A stretch of DNA of 64,000 nt. Origin: UBA8437 sp963582065. GTDB taxonomy: Bacteria; Planctomycetota; Planctomycetia; Planctomycetales; Planctomycetaceae. Positions 8,161 to 16,443 of the stretch are shown piece after piece; within the stretch, counting starts at the first letter, position 1, and every line of letters starts with the position of its first letter. The translations under genes were made by a program, and so were the position numbers. The DNA lies in assembly GCA_963582065.1 (NCBI GenBank), contig CAUZRQ010000004.1:54226-118225 (forward strand). Reading direction: 5' to 3'. The notes beneath the pieces were generated by a model. The model saw nothing but the letters and a program-made list of their open reading frames with translations, was not told the origin of the DNA and made no database searches.

Positions 8161-9237
8161 ATGAAGATCGTTGATTTCGAAATCCACCGTTGCCGCATTC
8201 CGCTGGATCGCCCGATCGGTGATTCGCAGGTGATCTTCACCGAGCATTTCATGACGGTGCTCGAACTGAAGACCGACGACGGCCAGACGGGCGTGGGTTT
8301 CGAGCTGCAGCAGGGGATGCCGATTCCCGCCCTGCCTCAACTCGAGGCCCAGTACCGCTACAACGGCTGGTCGGCCGTCGAGGGCCAGTCGCCGCTGGGG
8401 ATGGCGATGAGGATCGGACGTCCTCGAGGCGGAAATGTCGGGGCGAGTGCCTTGGGACTGGCGACCGAGACAGCGATGTGGGACCTCGCGGCGAAACAGG
8501 CCGCCCTGCCCTTGTACCGGCTATTTGGTGGCACCGATCCCCGGGTCCCGGCCTACGGCAGCACGCTCGACTTTCATCTCGACGAGGCCGAGTTTCGGTC
8601 GTGGATGGGGCACTTTGCCGAGGTGGGCATGCGGGGCATCAAGATCAAGGTCGGGCACCCGGACATCGAATGGGATCTCAGCCGCCTGGCCATGGTCCAC
8701 GACGTGCTGGGCGAGGACATCGACGTGATGATTGACGCCAACGAGGCCTGGTCGCCCAAGGAGGCGATCGGGCGGATGAAGCGGTACGACGACGAGGGGT
8801 TCGAGATCTTCTGGATCGAGGACCCAATCACCCGCGAGGACTACCCGGGCTACTCGATGCTGGCGGCCGAGATCGGTACGGCGCGAATCAACACGGGCGA
8901 ATACCTGGGCTTTCACGGGAAGCGTCGATTGCTGGAGAGTGGTGGCGTGGACGTGCTGAACATCCACGGCCAGTTCCAGGCTTCGCGGGCGGCGGCGCAC
9001 CTGGCCGGTGACTACGGGATCCCGGTGTCGCTGGGGAACACGTTGCTGGAACTGGGCGTGCACCTGGCGGCGAGCCTGCCGGAATGCCTGTACCTGGAGT
9101 TCAGCGACCTGGCCTGGAACCGAATGGCCACCGAGCCGGTGAAGTTCGAAGATGGCCACGCGATCGCACCCGACCGGCCCGGCCACGGCATCACGCTCGA
9201 TCGAGACGCCCTGGCCGAGTACTCCGAACCGGGGTGA
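8161..9237 (+). CDS. Enolase-superfamily enzyme (mandelate racemase/muconate lactonizing type)
   Basis: 358 aa, cytoplasmic, with a GGGAG Shine-Dalgarno about 10 bp before the ATG. The capping domain is residues 1-125 and the barrel follows. Visible active-site elements: KIKVG (Lys pair after strand 2, about residue 163), DANEAW (first metal Asp), IEDP (second metal Glu) and NTGEY (third metal Glu). The position that normally carries the Asp of the His-Asp dyad reads NIHGQ, and the strand-7 position reads SLGNTLLE with no His. The acid/base set is therefore not that of mandelate racemase. It probably abstracts the alpha-proton of a sugar acid or related carboxylate, but the substrate is unknown. 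It follows the Nramp-like gene by 24 bp and converges on the glycosidase-like gene. Confidence 0.85.
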   Translation: MKIVDFEIHRCRIPLDRPIGDSQVIFTEHFMTVLELKTDDGQTGVGFELQQGMPIPALPQLEAQYRYNGWSAVEGQSPLGMAMRIGRPRGGNVGASALGLATETAMWDLAAKQAALPLYRLFGGTDPRVPAYGSTLDFHLDEAEFRSWMGHFAEVGMRGIKIKVGHPDIEWDLSRLAMVHDVLGEDIDVMIDANEAWSPKEAIGRMKRYDDEGFEIFWIEDPITREDYPGYSMLAAEIGTARINTGEYLGFHGKRRLLESGGVDVLNIHGQFQASRAAAHLAGDYGIPVSLGNTLLELGVHLAASLPECLYLEFSDLAWNRMATEPVKFEDGHAIAPDRPGHGITLDRDALAEYSEPG

Positions 9238-9253
9238 TTGCGGGGCCGCTGCC

Positions 9254-11455
9254 CTACTGGTCCGCTTCCTCGAGCAGTTTCTCGTACTCGGCCACCAGCG
9301 GTCGGTAGGCGAAGTTGGCCAGCGTGGCAATCAGTCCCCGGTCGCTCTGCCCCTGGGCGACGTCGGCCAGGCTGGTGATGGCTCCGTTGAGCTGATCCAG
9401 TGCGGTCTCCATCTGCTCGATCGCCGTGTCCAGGTCCTTGGCCTTGCGGGCCGTGGCCGCGGCCTTCAGTGCCTTGACCGCTCCCAGGTACGCCACGTTG
9501 AACTCGCTTCGCTTGGCGTAATAGAACAGCAGTTGCTTGCCGCCGTTTCGGTGAAGCGGAGCTCCCTGGACGCGGTACAACTCGATCATCCACTGCGTGT
9601 AGTGGTCGTTGACGTCGTCGAACCACTTGGGCGGATCGCCGGGACTGTTGTGCTTCAGGAACATGCCCGGCACGGGGAACCCGAAGCCGATGGCGTTCTT
9701 GTCGAGGGTGTCGGTGGCGTCCTCGAGGTGGTTCCATCCGATCAGCAGCCGTTCGCTGCCGGCTCGGTTCCCGAGGATGCCCTCCCAGAGGTCGTGATGA
9801 GCCGACACGCGGGTGGTCTTGGGGTCCCAGGAGGCTCGCGAGAGGTAATGGACCGTCGAGTCGAGTTCGCCGGGGATCCAGTACCGTGTCGAGAACCCGT
9901 CCCAGCCCAGCTTGCGGATTTCTCGGACCAGCGTGTCGATGTGCCGGGTGGTGGATTGGGCCAGCACGCCGACATTGTCGTCGGCCAGTGTCATGATCAG
10001 GCTCGCCTTGACCTTCTTGGCCGGCAACTGCGCCAGCAGTTCCTTGCTCTCGGCGATTCGTCTCGCCGTGTAGTCGACGAAGTTCAGGGTGCCGGCTCCG
10101 GTGGGCAGCACGCGGTCGAGTATCGGGAACAGGGCCGGGTCGGGTTGCCGGATGACCAGTTCCACCTTCGAGCCGTCCGCTCGTTTCAGCAGCTTGCCGT
10201 CGTCGAACAGTCGGCAGAAGAAGGCCATGCCGACGACATTGCCCTTGATCGAGGCTTCGCCACGGTCGCCCCTGGCGATCAGCTTGCGGTTGCGGGCCGA
10301 GGCGACCAGTTTCGCCAGCGTCGTGTCACCGAGATCCTGCCGCTGGTCAAGTTCCGTCCAGGCGGTCTCGGCGTGGGCGTTCCATTCGGGGAACTCGGGA
10401 ACCGAGACATACAGCGCGTCGAGCCCGGGGTACGTCTGCAGGAACGCCCGGATCCGCGTGGCGATCAGCCGGCCCAGGATCGGATCGTCCGGTTTGTGCT
10501 TGGCACCGGGTCCGATGGTGAGGCTCTTGAGCTGGTGGACCTTGGCCGAACCGGGCAAGGCGTCGGCGAATTCCTTGGGGAATTCGAGCACCGAGGTCGA
10601 GAGTCCGACCGTCATGCCCAGGTCGTGCGAGACATCGATCACGCCGGTGATCAGCTTCTTGCCGGCGGCAACCTTCTGCTTGTAGGTGGTCAGGCCGACG
10701 AAGTCGGGATTCTCGAAGATCTTGGCCCCCTTGAACACCGCCCGGCCGGGAGTGTCTCCGTCGACCTTCAGCACCTCGCCGAACCAGTGCAGGGCTGTCT
10801 GCCGCTGGACGCCACGGAACTTGTAGTCGACGAACGGTTGCCACGCGTAGACGCTGATCAGGATGCGGTTGAACTTCATCTTGGCCAGTTGCCGAATGAA
10901 GGCCTTGTGTTCGGCCAGGCCCCACGATTCGGGGCCGATCGCGAAATCGTTGATCGTCCGCCACATCCGAGATCTCAACTCGGGTTCTTCCACGATGTCC
11001 AGCTCGGGCAGCGCAAACAGTCTCTGTGGCGGAAAGAAGTCCTGGCGGAAGGTGTAGCGGACGCCGAGCCGGTGTCCGAGCTCACAGACGGCCCAGAAGG
11101 TGGCTGCGGGGCTGCCGCCCCCGACGACCAGCGTCCGTCCACCGGCGGCGGTCTTGAGACGGCGGATCACCAGTCCCTGGTCGGTGACCTTCGGCCATGT
11201 CCTGCCGACGGCCCTGGCGACGGCCGGGTTGGTGGCGGGGCTGCCGATGAGCACCGTCACACCTGTGTTGGGAGCCTTGTCGCGGACGACCGCCGAGGAA
11301 ACACCGAAGAGCTGTTTCCACTGCGAGGCGAGTTCGCCGGCGGCGTCGAGTTCCAGCGGCGGGGCTTTGCCTCCGACGACGATCGAGACGGTTTCGGCGG
11401 CCGGAAGGCTGGTAGTGAGCAACAGCAGCGAGACTGCGAGGGCGTGACGGATCAT
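9254..11455 (-). CDS. Large secreted glycosidase-like protein (GH67 N-terminal/DUF4838-like architecture)
   Basis: 733 aa from the ATG at 11455, which gives a clean signal peptide (MIRHALAVSLLLLTTSLPAA). Residues 20-150 look like the alpha/beta domain in front of GH20 and GH67 barrels (GQ-type 'VVGGGSPAATFWAVCELGHR' and LGVRYTF). A long barrel-like region follows with Trp/Asp/Glu-rich strand ends such as SVYAWQPFVDYKF, YVSVPEFPEW and GWDGFSTRYWIPGEL. A Lys/Ala-rich helical C-terminus closes the protein. An exported polysaccharide- or glycan-degrading enzyme is the best guess. Catalytic residues cannot be assigned with confidence, and it could be a non-catalytic relative. The PQQ-propeller gene lies 71 bp upstream on the same strand. 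Confidence 0.6.
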   Translation of the reverse strand: MIRHALAVSLLLLTTSLPAAETVSIVVGGKAPPLELDAAGELASQWKQLFGVSSAVVRDKAPNTGVTVLIGSPATNPAVARAVGRTWPKVTDQGLVIRRLKTAAGGRTLVVGGGSPAATFWAVCELGHRLGVRYTFRQDFFPPQRLFALPELDIVEEPELRSRMWRTINDFAIGPESWGLAEHKAFIRQLAKMKFNRILISVYAWQPFVDYKFRGVQRQTALHWFGEVLKVDGDTPGRAVFKGAKIFENPDFVGLTTYKQKVAAGKKLITGVIDVSHDLGMTVGLSTSVLEFPKEFADALPGSAKVHQLKSLTIGPGAKHKPDDPILGRLIATRIRAFLQTYPGLDALYVSVPEFPEWNAHAETAWTELDQRQDLGDTTLAKLVASARNRKLIARGDRGEASIKGNVVGMAFFCRLFDDGKLLKRADGSKVELVIRQPDPALFPILDRVLPTGAGTLNFVDYTARRIAESKELLAQLPAKKVKASLIMTLADDNVGVLAQSTTRHIDTLVREIRKLGWDGFSTRYWIPGELDSTVHYLSRASWDPKTTRVSAHHDLWEGILGNRAGSERLLIGWNHLEDATDTLDKNAIGFGFPVPGMFLKHNSPGDPPKWFDDVNDHYTQWMIELYRVQGAPLHRNGGKQLLFYYAKRSEFNVAYLGAVKALKAAATARKAKDLDTAIEQMETALDQLNGAITSLADVAQGQSDRGLIATLANFAYRPLVAEYEKLLEEADQ

Positions 11456-11526
11456 GGTGTCGACTCCTGCCGCCGTCCGGTTGTCGACCGGGGGGCGAGG
11501 TGAATGAGGTCCAGCTGGCCGGCGGA

Positions 11527-12999
11527 CTATTTCTTGGTCTTCTGTCCGGCCGACTTGTTGGCAAAGCAGTACAGGGTGTTGATGGTCCGGACATAGATCC
11601 GGTCTTCGGCGATCGCCGGGGTGGCTACGCAACTCTCGCCGATGTCGTTCTTGGCCAGGTACTTCAACTTCGGTCCCTGTTGCAGGACGACGATGAAGCC
11701 ATTCTCACCGGTGACATAGATCTTGCCGTCACCGTAGACCGGGGATGCGTAGTAGTGGCCCAGGTTGCGGATGCGACGACGGGGCCAGTGGGTCTTGCCG
11801 TCGACGGCCGAGAATGCGGCGGAGATGCCACCTTCCTTGACGACGAACAACTGGTCGTTGACGACCAGTGGAGAGGCGATGTTGGAGGGGGCCTTGGTGT
11901 TGAGATTCCATTCCATGTGCGTCTTGGTCACGTCGCCGGTGCCGCCGCCACGGATCATCTGGATGATGTTCCCGCCCCCGACCCGGTTGGTCTTGGCCTG
12001 GAACGCGTCGTCGATTTCGTCGCCGATCAGGAATCCGTCCTTGTTGGCGTCGCCCTTGTCGAACTTCTTCCAGAAGGCCTTTCCCAGTTCAGTCTTGTCG
12101 AGCTTCTTGTCCTGGTTGGTGTCCTTCCACTGCAACAGGGCGAATTTCAGGGTACGGGCGGTGTCGCCGTAGCTCTGGACCGATACGTAGATCTTGTCGT
12201 CGACGACCGCCGGAGTGGTCATGATGGTCCGCAGCAGCGAGTTGCAGTTCCAGCGGACCTTGCCGTTTTCGGGGTTGTAGCCCTTCAGCTTGCCGCTGCC
12301 GGCCATCACGATGTCGGTCTGCTTGCCCGAGGTGACCACCACCGGGACGGAGTAGCCACCGAGCATCTCGGGACGCCTGGTCAACCACTTCTGCTTGCCC
12401 GAATACTTGTCCAGTGCGACCAGGTAGCTGTCCAGGTCATCGTCCAGGCAGAAGATCAGCTTGTCCCCGTGCAGGATCGGCGAATTGGCCGCTCCCCAGC
12501 CGAGCAGGTAAAACGGAATCGGGGTCTCGTGGGTCCAGAGGTGCTTGCCGTCGCTGGCATCCAGGCACAGCAGTCCGATGGTGCTGAAGTGCACGTAAAC
12601 CCGCTCGCCGTCCGAGCAGGGCGTGCAGGAGGCGTGCTGGTTGGGCCAGGTGATCTCGGGAAGGTTGTTGCCGGCCGGAAAGGACGTTTTCCAGAGCTCC
12701 TTGCCGGTCAAGGCATCGAAGGCGAAGACGTTGAATTTCTCCTGGCCCTTCTTGCCCGTGACAGCCGTCTCGATGCAGCGGCCGCCCGAGACGATGGGGC
12801 AGGCGATGCCGGTACCGAGCGTCTTTTTCCAGACGACGTTCTCGGTCGTCGAGAACGTGACCGGCAGGTTCTTGCTGCTCTTGGAGACCCCCGTGGCGTT
12901 GGGGCCGCGGAACTGGTCCCAGTCTTCAGCGTGGGCCGGCGGCGACAGGGTGGCGCAGATTGTGATGGTCAGAAGCGACTGCAACGAGCGGAGGTTCAT
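11527..12999 (-). CDS. Secreted PQQ-like beta-propeller protein with EF-hand pair
   Basis: 490 aa from the ATG at 12999 with a signal peptide ending near PPAHAEDW. The start of the mature protein, WDQFRGPNATGVS, is the classic opening of planctomycete PQQ-binding-like (BamB-like) propellers. Repeated blades carry the Gly-Lys-x-x-W signature (ALTGKELWKTSF, YSGKQKWLTR, DGKTHWPRR). Between blades, about residues 310-355, sit two EF-hand-like loops (DTNQDKKLDKTE and DANKDGFLIGDE) with Asp/Asn spacing suited to Ca2+. Members are periplasmic scaffolds; no quinoprotein dehydrogenase activity is implied. It closely resembles the gene at 61819-63240 in architecture. It is divergent from the Cys-rich gene at 13395. 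Confidence 0.88.
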   Translation of the reverse strand: MNLRSLQSLLTITICATLSPPAHAEDWDQFRGPNATGVSKSSKNLPVTFSTTENVVWKKTLGTGIACPIVSGGRCIETAVTGKKGQEKFNVFAFDALTGKELWKTSFPAGNNLPEITWPNQHASCTPCSDGERVYVHFSTIGLLCLDASDGKHLWTHETPIPFYLLGWGAANSPILHGDKLIFCLDDDLDSYLVALDKYSGKQKWLTRRPEMLGGYSVPVVVTSGKQTDIVMAGSGKLKGYNPENGKVRWNCNSLLRTIMTTPAVVDDKIYVSVQSYGDTARTLKFALLQWKDTNQDKKLDKTELGKAFWKKFDKGDANKDGFLIGDEIDDAFQAKTNRVGGGNIIQMIRGGGTGDVTKTHMEWNLNTKAPSNIASPLVVNDQLFVVKEGGISAAFSAVDGKTHWPRRRIRNLGHYYASPVYGDGKIYVTGENGFIVVLQQGPKLKYLAKNDIGESCVATPAIAEDRIYVRTINTLYCFANKSAGQKTKK

Positions 13000-13176
13000 A
13001 GGTCGATTCCCTGGTGGACGGATGACCGGACGTAGAGGCTCGGTACGGCCCCGGTCTGCCGGTGACCATACCGCGGTCAGACGGTCGACTTCAACCGGTG
13101 CGGAGGGATCCGGGGCAAATGAGCAGAATCGAAAACGGTCAAACCGTATTTGAGTCAATTATTTTTCCTTTCGGCC

Positions 13177-13206
13177 GTGACAGGTTGTTTCCGAGGCACG
13201 TATAAT
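13177..13206 (+). promoter_or_regulatory. Sigma70-type promoter of the Cys-rich protein gene
   Basis: A perfect TATAAT -10 (13201-13206) is preceded by GTGACA (13177-13182, 5 of 6 matches to TTGACA) with an 18-bp spacer. A transcript would start near 13213, about 180 nt before the ATG at 13395. The match is unusually good for this GC-rich genome and suggests strong expression. Confidence 0.6.
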
Positions 13207-13236
13207 CGCGAACTGATGCGAACAGTGGATGGGTCT

Positions 13237-13269
13237 CCTCTCTGTCGATTTGACGGAACCCGAGAGAGG
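13237..13269 (+). promoter_or_regulatory. Hairpin in the long 5' leader of the Cys-rich gene
   Basis: CCTCTCT (13237-13243) pairs perfectly with AGAGAGG (13263-13269). Inside lies a smaller GTC-GAC pairing around GATTT. The element lies about 25 nt after the predicted transcript start. It may stabilise the mRNA or be regulatory; no known riboswitch class is recognised. Confidence 0.35.
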
Positions 13270-13394
13270 TGGATCCTGACGGTTGAGCCAGCGGCAGGTC
13301 GAACGAGGACTGACGCTTGTGGGGGCGGCACGCGGGGTTCCATTCAGGTCACACTTTCAACTGTTCACTTTCTCAAGAGCGTGAGGACAAGAAG

Positions 13395-13877
13395 ATGTCA
13401 CGTAAGATTCTGGTTGCCGCGTCGCTGTGCGTCGCTGTGCTGGTGACCGCTTCGGTTACCGATGCCGCAAAGGAAAAGAAGAACCCTCTGAAGGGCGTCA
13501 ACTGTTTCCTGAAGAAGACCAAGGATGGCAAGCCGATCGCCGTCAAGAAGGCGTGCGCCGTGACCTACAAGGGCGCGACGGTGTACTTCTGCTGTGGTGG
13601 ATGCAAGAACAAGTTCGCGAAGGATGCGAAGTGTCGTGCAGCCAACGCCCACAAGGCCAACCACCAGTTGGCGGCTACGGGCCAGGCCAAGCTGGCCAAG
13701 TGTGTGTTCACTGGCAAGAAGTTGAACACGGCGACCAAGATCAAGGTCGGCGGCGTCGCCATCTGCTTCTGCTGCAACATGTGCAAGGGCAAGGTCCTGA
13801 AGGCCAAGGACAAAGTCGCGTTGGCTTTCAGCGACAAGGCTTTCGCCAAGGGCTACGTGGTAGCCAAGAAGAAGTAA
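13395..13877 (+). CDS. Small secreted protein with two Cys-rich TRASH/YHS-like modules
   Basis: 160 aa; GAGGACAAGAAG precedes the ATG. A signal peptide (about residues 1-24, ending TDAA) is followed by a Lys-rich mature chain. Two modules repeat the same pattern: Cys37 ... YFCCGGCKNKF (Cys66, Cys67, Cys70) and Cys103 ... CFCCNMCKGK (Cys126, Cys127, Cys130). An isolated upstream Cys with a later aromatic-CCxxC-Lys cluster is reminiscent of metal-binding TRASH/YHS domains. A periplasmic or cell-surface metal-binding role (Cu, Zn or similar), or a disulfide-linked structural role, is the inference. The gene has its own promoter and a rho-independent terminator, so it is a monocistronic and probably highly expressed unit. 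I do not recognise a named family member. Confidence 0.82.
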   Translation: MSRKILVAASLCVAVLVTASVTDAAKEKKNPLKGVNCFLKKTKDGKPIAVKKACAVTYKGATVYFCCGGCKNKFAKDAKCRAANAHKANHQLAATGQAKLAKCVFTGKKLNTATKIKVGGVAICFCCNMCKGKVLKAKDKVALAFSDKAFAKGYVVAKKK

Positions 13878-13909
13878 TTTCGTCGCCCAGGCGACGATGC
13901 TGATTCGGC

Positions 13910-13947
13910 GGGGCACTCCTCCTGTTGGGGGAGTGCCCCGTTTCTTT
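13910..13947 (+). terminator. Rho-independent terminator after the Cys-rich gene
   Basis: GGGGCACTCC pairs perfectly with GGAGTGCCCC around a short loop and is followed by GTTTCTTT. It lies 33 bp past the TAA. It is the clearest intrinsic terminator in the window. Confidence 0.85.
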
Positions 13948-14005
13948 GCGCTTGTCGGACGGGGGAGCACAGTCCGGCGACTGAATCCCGTTCAGGTGTC
14001 TCCGG

Positions 14006-15283
14006 CTACTGCTGCTGCTGACCGGGGACGACAGTGATCGTCCGCTTCCGTTCGTCGATGCGGGTCACCTTGCCGAACTTGATGCCGTCGACGATCGCCT
14101 GGAGCGACTGGCTTGTGCTCAGGATGATCGTCGTGGCGTCGTTGCTCGAAGTCACGTCGGGCACCTCGTCGGACTTGGCCAGGCTCCGCAGGGTGGCGAT
14201 GTGGTCCCGGCGGGCCTTCTCGTCGATCGCGCCCTGCAGGACCACCGTGATCGATGTCGCGACGTTGGAGGGGCGTGGTTGATTCGCTGGTGTTGAAGCG
14301 GCTACCAACAGAGGGATCACGGCAAGTTGAGCATCGGCCAGCGCCTTGTTGAACGAATCGGACGAGTCGGCTTTTTCGAGCGCGGCGGCCGAGGTGTCCA
14401 GTGCGTCGAGGACTGCCAGCCAGTTCTTCCGCGACGCGGCTGTTCCGGCTGCGGGCATTGCCTCGACCGACTGGCTGCCCAGTCGCAAGATCTCGTCCAG
14501 TGCCGAGGCCAGATCGGTGGGGAACCACTGACCGTCGACGATGATGAACTGGCTGGGTGGTGCTGGTTCTGCCCCCCCGTTGCCCTGGACTTCACCGATC
14601 TGCAACTGCGCTTGCTCGCTCGTTCGATCGACCACGGTGATCTTCGACGTGGCCAACTGGCCCAGTGGATCCCCTTGTTCGCTCGAGGAGATCGCACGGA
14701 GCTGTTTGAGGAATCGCGTGCCGGTTCCGGCACAAAAGGCCTTGCCGTCAAATGTCGCCAGCGTCTTCACGTCCTTCAACTCGCTGGTCAACAGCGTGTC
14801 GAACAACTCGAGCAGGGCCGGCCAATTCTCGTCGAGTTGTTTCTGGTCCAGTTCACGCAGTGGCAGGCCCGGGTTGTTGATCAACAACCCCTTCTTCGCT
14901 CTCGCGACATCGACCAGCCGTTTCAGTGAGACGAATGTGCGGTTCCAGATCTTCGCGTCCATCTTGCCCGCGAAGTTCCTGACCAGCGCGTCGATGTCTC
15001 GCTGATAACGAGACGGCAGGAATGCCCAGATCGCAGTCGCCTTCCCATCCTGGACGCCTTGAAGCACGCGACGCACCGCCATCGACGGGTCGGTGTCGGC
15101 CGGAGCCCCTTCAGCACCGTCTGGCTTGGTGGTCCCAGGCTGTCCGTTGACCGGCACGACGGAGGTGCCTTTGTCGACGGTTGGATCCTTCGAAATTCCG
15201 GGATTGTCCGTGTCTCCGCCACAGCCAACCAGGCCGTAGGCTCCCACGGCAGACAACGCCAATGCTAAACCCCACTGTCTCAT
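14006..15283 (-). CDS. Hypothetical lipoprotein
   Basis: 425 aa from the ATG at 15283, preceded by a GACGAAGG ribosome binding site; the frame is open further upstream but without a signal. The N-terminus MRQWGLALALSAVGAYGLVGC has a lipobox with Cys21, followed by a Gly/Asp/Pro-rich linker. Two helical segments come next (about residues 65-180, including VRRVLQGVQDGKATAIWAFL and TFVSLKRLVDVARAKKGLL). A later part reads 'VVLQGAIDEKARRDHIATL'. The C-terminus is beta-like (GKVTRIDERKRTITV). No family is recognised. It is presumably a membrane-anchored periplasmic protein. It stands alone, convergent with the Cys-rich gene and divergent from the LysR gene. Confidence 0.75.
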   Translation of the reverse strand: MRQWGLALALSAVGAYGLVGCGGDTDNPGISKDPTVDKGTSVVPVNGQPGTTKPDGAEGAPADTDPSMAVRRVLQGVQDGKATAIWAFLPSRYQRDIDALVRNFAGKMDAKIWNRTFVSLKRLVDVARAKKGLLINNPGLPLRELDQKQLDENWPALLELFDTLLTSELKDVKTLATFDGKAFCAGTGTRFLKQLRAISSSEQGDPLGQLATSKITVVDRTSEQAQLQIGEVQGNGGAEPAPPSQFIIVDGQWFPTDLASALDEILRLGSQSVEAMPAAGTAASRKNWLAVLDALDTSAAALEKADSSDSFNKALADAQLAVIPLLVAASTPANQPRPSNVATSITVVLQGAIDEKARRDHIATLRSLAKSDEVPDVTSSNDATTIILSTSQSLQAIVDGIKFGKVTRIDERKRTITVVPGQQQQ

Positions 15284-15540
15284 CCTTCGTCCTCGTGACT
15301 GTTGCATTCGACTCCAGGACCCCCTGCCCTGACTCTCGATCGAATCGGCCGCCATCCTACCCGCATTCCGCGATCCGAAAACCCGTTTCAGACCAAGAAT
15401 ACCTGTGGACGCGGTAACGCCTGCTTGAAACCAGCATGTCGGTCGTCTAAAGTGGCGATTTGTTCCAGTAATACTGTGTGCCAAACATAATCGGAATTTC
15501 TTATACGTTCGGTCCGCTCGACGGGTTGGTTGATTGCACG

Positions 15541-16443
15541 ATGCACTTACGTAACGTCGAGTTGTTCTGCGAGGTGGTTTCGCGAAGCAGTTTCTCGAAG
15601 GCAGCCGAGGCCCACCAGGTTTCTCAGTCGGCAGCCAGCCAGGCTGTCCAGACGCTCGAGGACCGTCTGGGGACTGTGTTGATTGACCGTTCGCAGCGAC
15701 CGTTGTCACTGACGACCGCCGGGCAGATCTATTACGACGGTTGCCGTCATCTGCTGGACACATTTCGCCAGATTGAGGAGCGGGTTTTTGCGATCAACGA
15801 CCGGGTGACGGGTCGCCTGCGGCTCGCGGCGATCTACTCGGTCGGACTGATCGAGATGGCCGAATCGGTGTCGGAGTACCGCGACGCGTTTCCGGACGTT
15901 TCGTTGTCTGTGGATTATCTGCATCCGGATGCCGTGGCCCAGCAGATCCTGGACGGAGATGCTGATCTGGGAATCGTGTCGTTTCCACGTGCTGGCGGTG
16001 AATTCACGGTCGTACCGTGGCTCGAGCAGAAGATGGTGATTGTCCTGCCACCGGGCCATTCCCAGGCTCCCCGCAACGGCTCGGACGCCTGCCGTTCACC
16101 GGAAGTGATTGACGGCGAACCATTTGTCGGTTTTTGCGGTGGCCTGCAGGTCCGTCGTCAGATCGACCGTTGGTTGAAGGCTGCGGGCGTGTCGGTTGAC
16201 GTGGTGCACGAGTTCGACAACTGCGAGCACATCAAACGAGCCGTCGAGGCGGGATCGGGTGTGGCGATCCTTCCCGAACCGACGCTGCGCAGCGAGGTGG
16301 CTCGAGGATCGCTGGTTACTCTGGACCCCGACGGCAGTGACTGGAAACGGCCACTGGGGTTCATTCATCGCCGCAATCGTCAACTGACCATGGCGGCCGA
16401 GCGGTTCATCGACAAACTTGCAGAGACGATCGATGGCCAGTAG
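15541..16443 (+). CDS. LysR-family transcriptional regulator, probable regulator of gltBD
   Basis: 300 aa from the ATG at 15541. Residues 1-62 form the winged helix-turn-helix (SRSSFSKAAEAHQVSQSAAS, then LEDRLGTVLIDRSQRPLSLT), and the rest is the two-lobe periplasmic-binding-like effector domain. The gene runs in the same direction as gltB, and its stop lies inside gltB (11-bp overlap), so the regulator is cotranscribed with glutamate synthase. In Bacillus, GltC of the same family controls gltAB but is divergently transcribed. A role in nitrogen or 2-oxoglutarate response is therefore a reasonable inference, and other targets are possible. The 257-bp upstream region shared with the divergent lipoprotein gene is the place to look for a T-N11-A operator; I could not single one out. 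Confidence 0.88.
   Translation: MHLRNVELFCEVVSRSSFSKAAEAHQVSQSAASQAVQTLEDRLGTVLIDRSQRPLSLTTAGQIYYDGCRHLLDTFRQIEERVFAINDRVTGRLRLAAIYSVGLIEMAESVSEYRDAFPDVSLSVDYLHPDAVAQQILDGDADLGIVSFPRAGGEFTVVPWLEQKMVIVLPPGHSQAPRNGSDACRSPEVIDGEPFVGFCGGLQVRRQIDRWLKAAGVSVDVVHEFDNCEHIKRAVEAGSGVAILPEPTLRSEVARGSLVTLDPDGSDWKRPLGFIHRRNRQLTMAAERFIDKLAETIDGQ

Larger units (their letters stand above)
13000..13394. other. 395-bp divergent intergenic region with promoter and structured leader
   Basis: This is the longest gene-free stretch in the first half of the window, between divergent PQQ and Cys-rich genes. The part nearest the PQQ gene shows no element I can name. The centre is locally AT-rich (about 13140-13180) and is followed by the promoter candidate and leader hairpin listed separately. 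I see no convincing small gene here. A short frame from 13216 lacks a ribosome binding site. Confidence 0.5.

Noticed and set aside
9152..11503. Plus-strand open frame of 783 codons
   Set aside because: It lies antisense to the secreted 733-aa protein and into the enolase gene; low-complexity composition and no ribosome binding site.
13216..13394. Small upstream frame in the leader of the Cys-rich gene as a leader peptide
   Set aside because: It has no ribosome binding site, runs past the real start in another frame and lacks regulatory codons.
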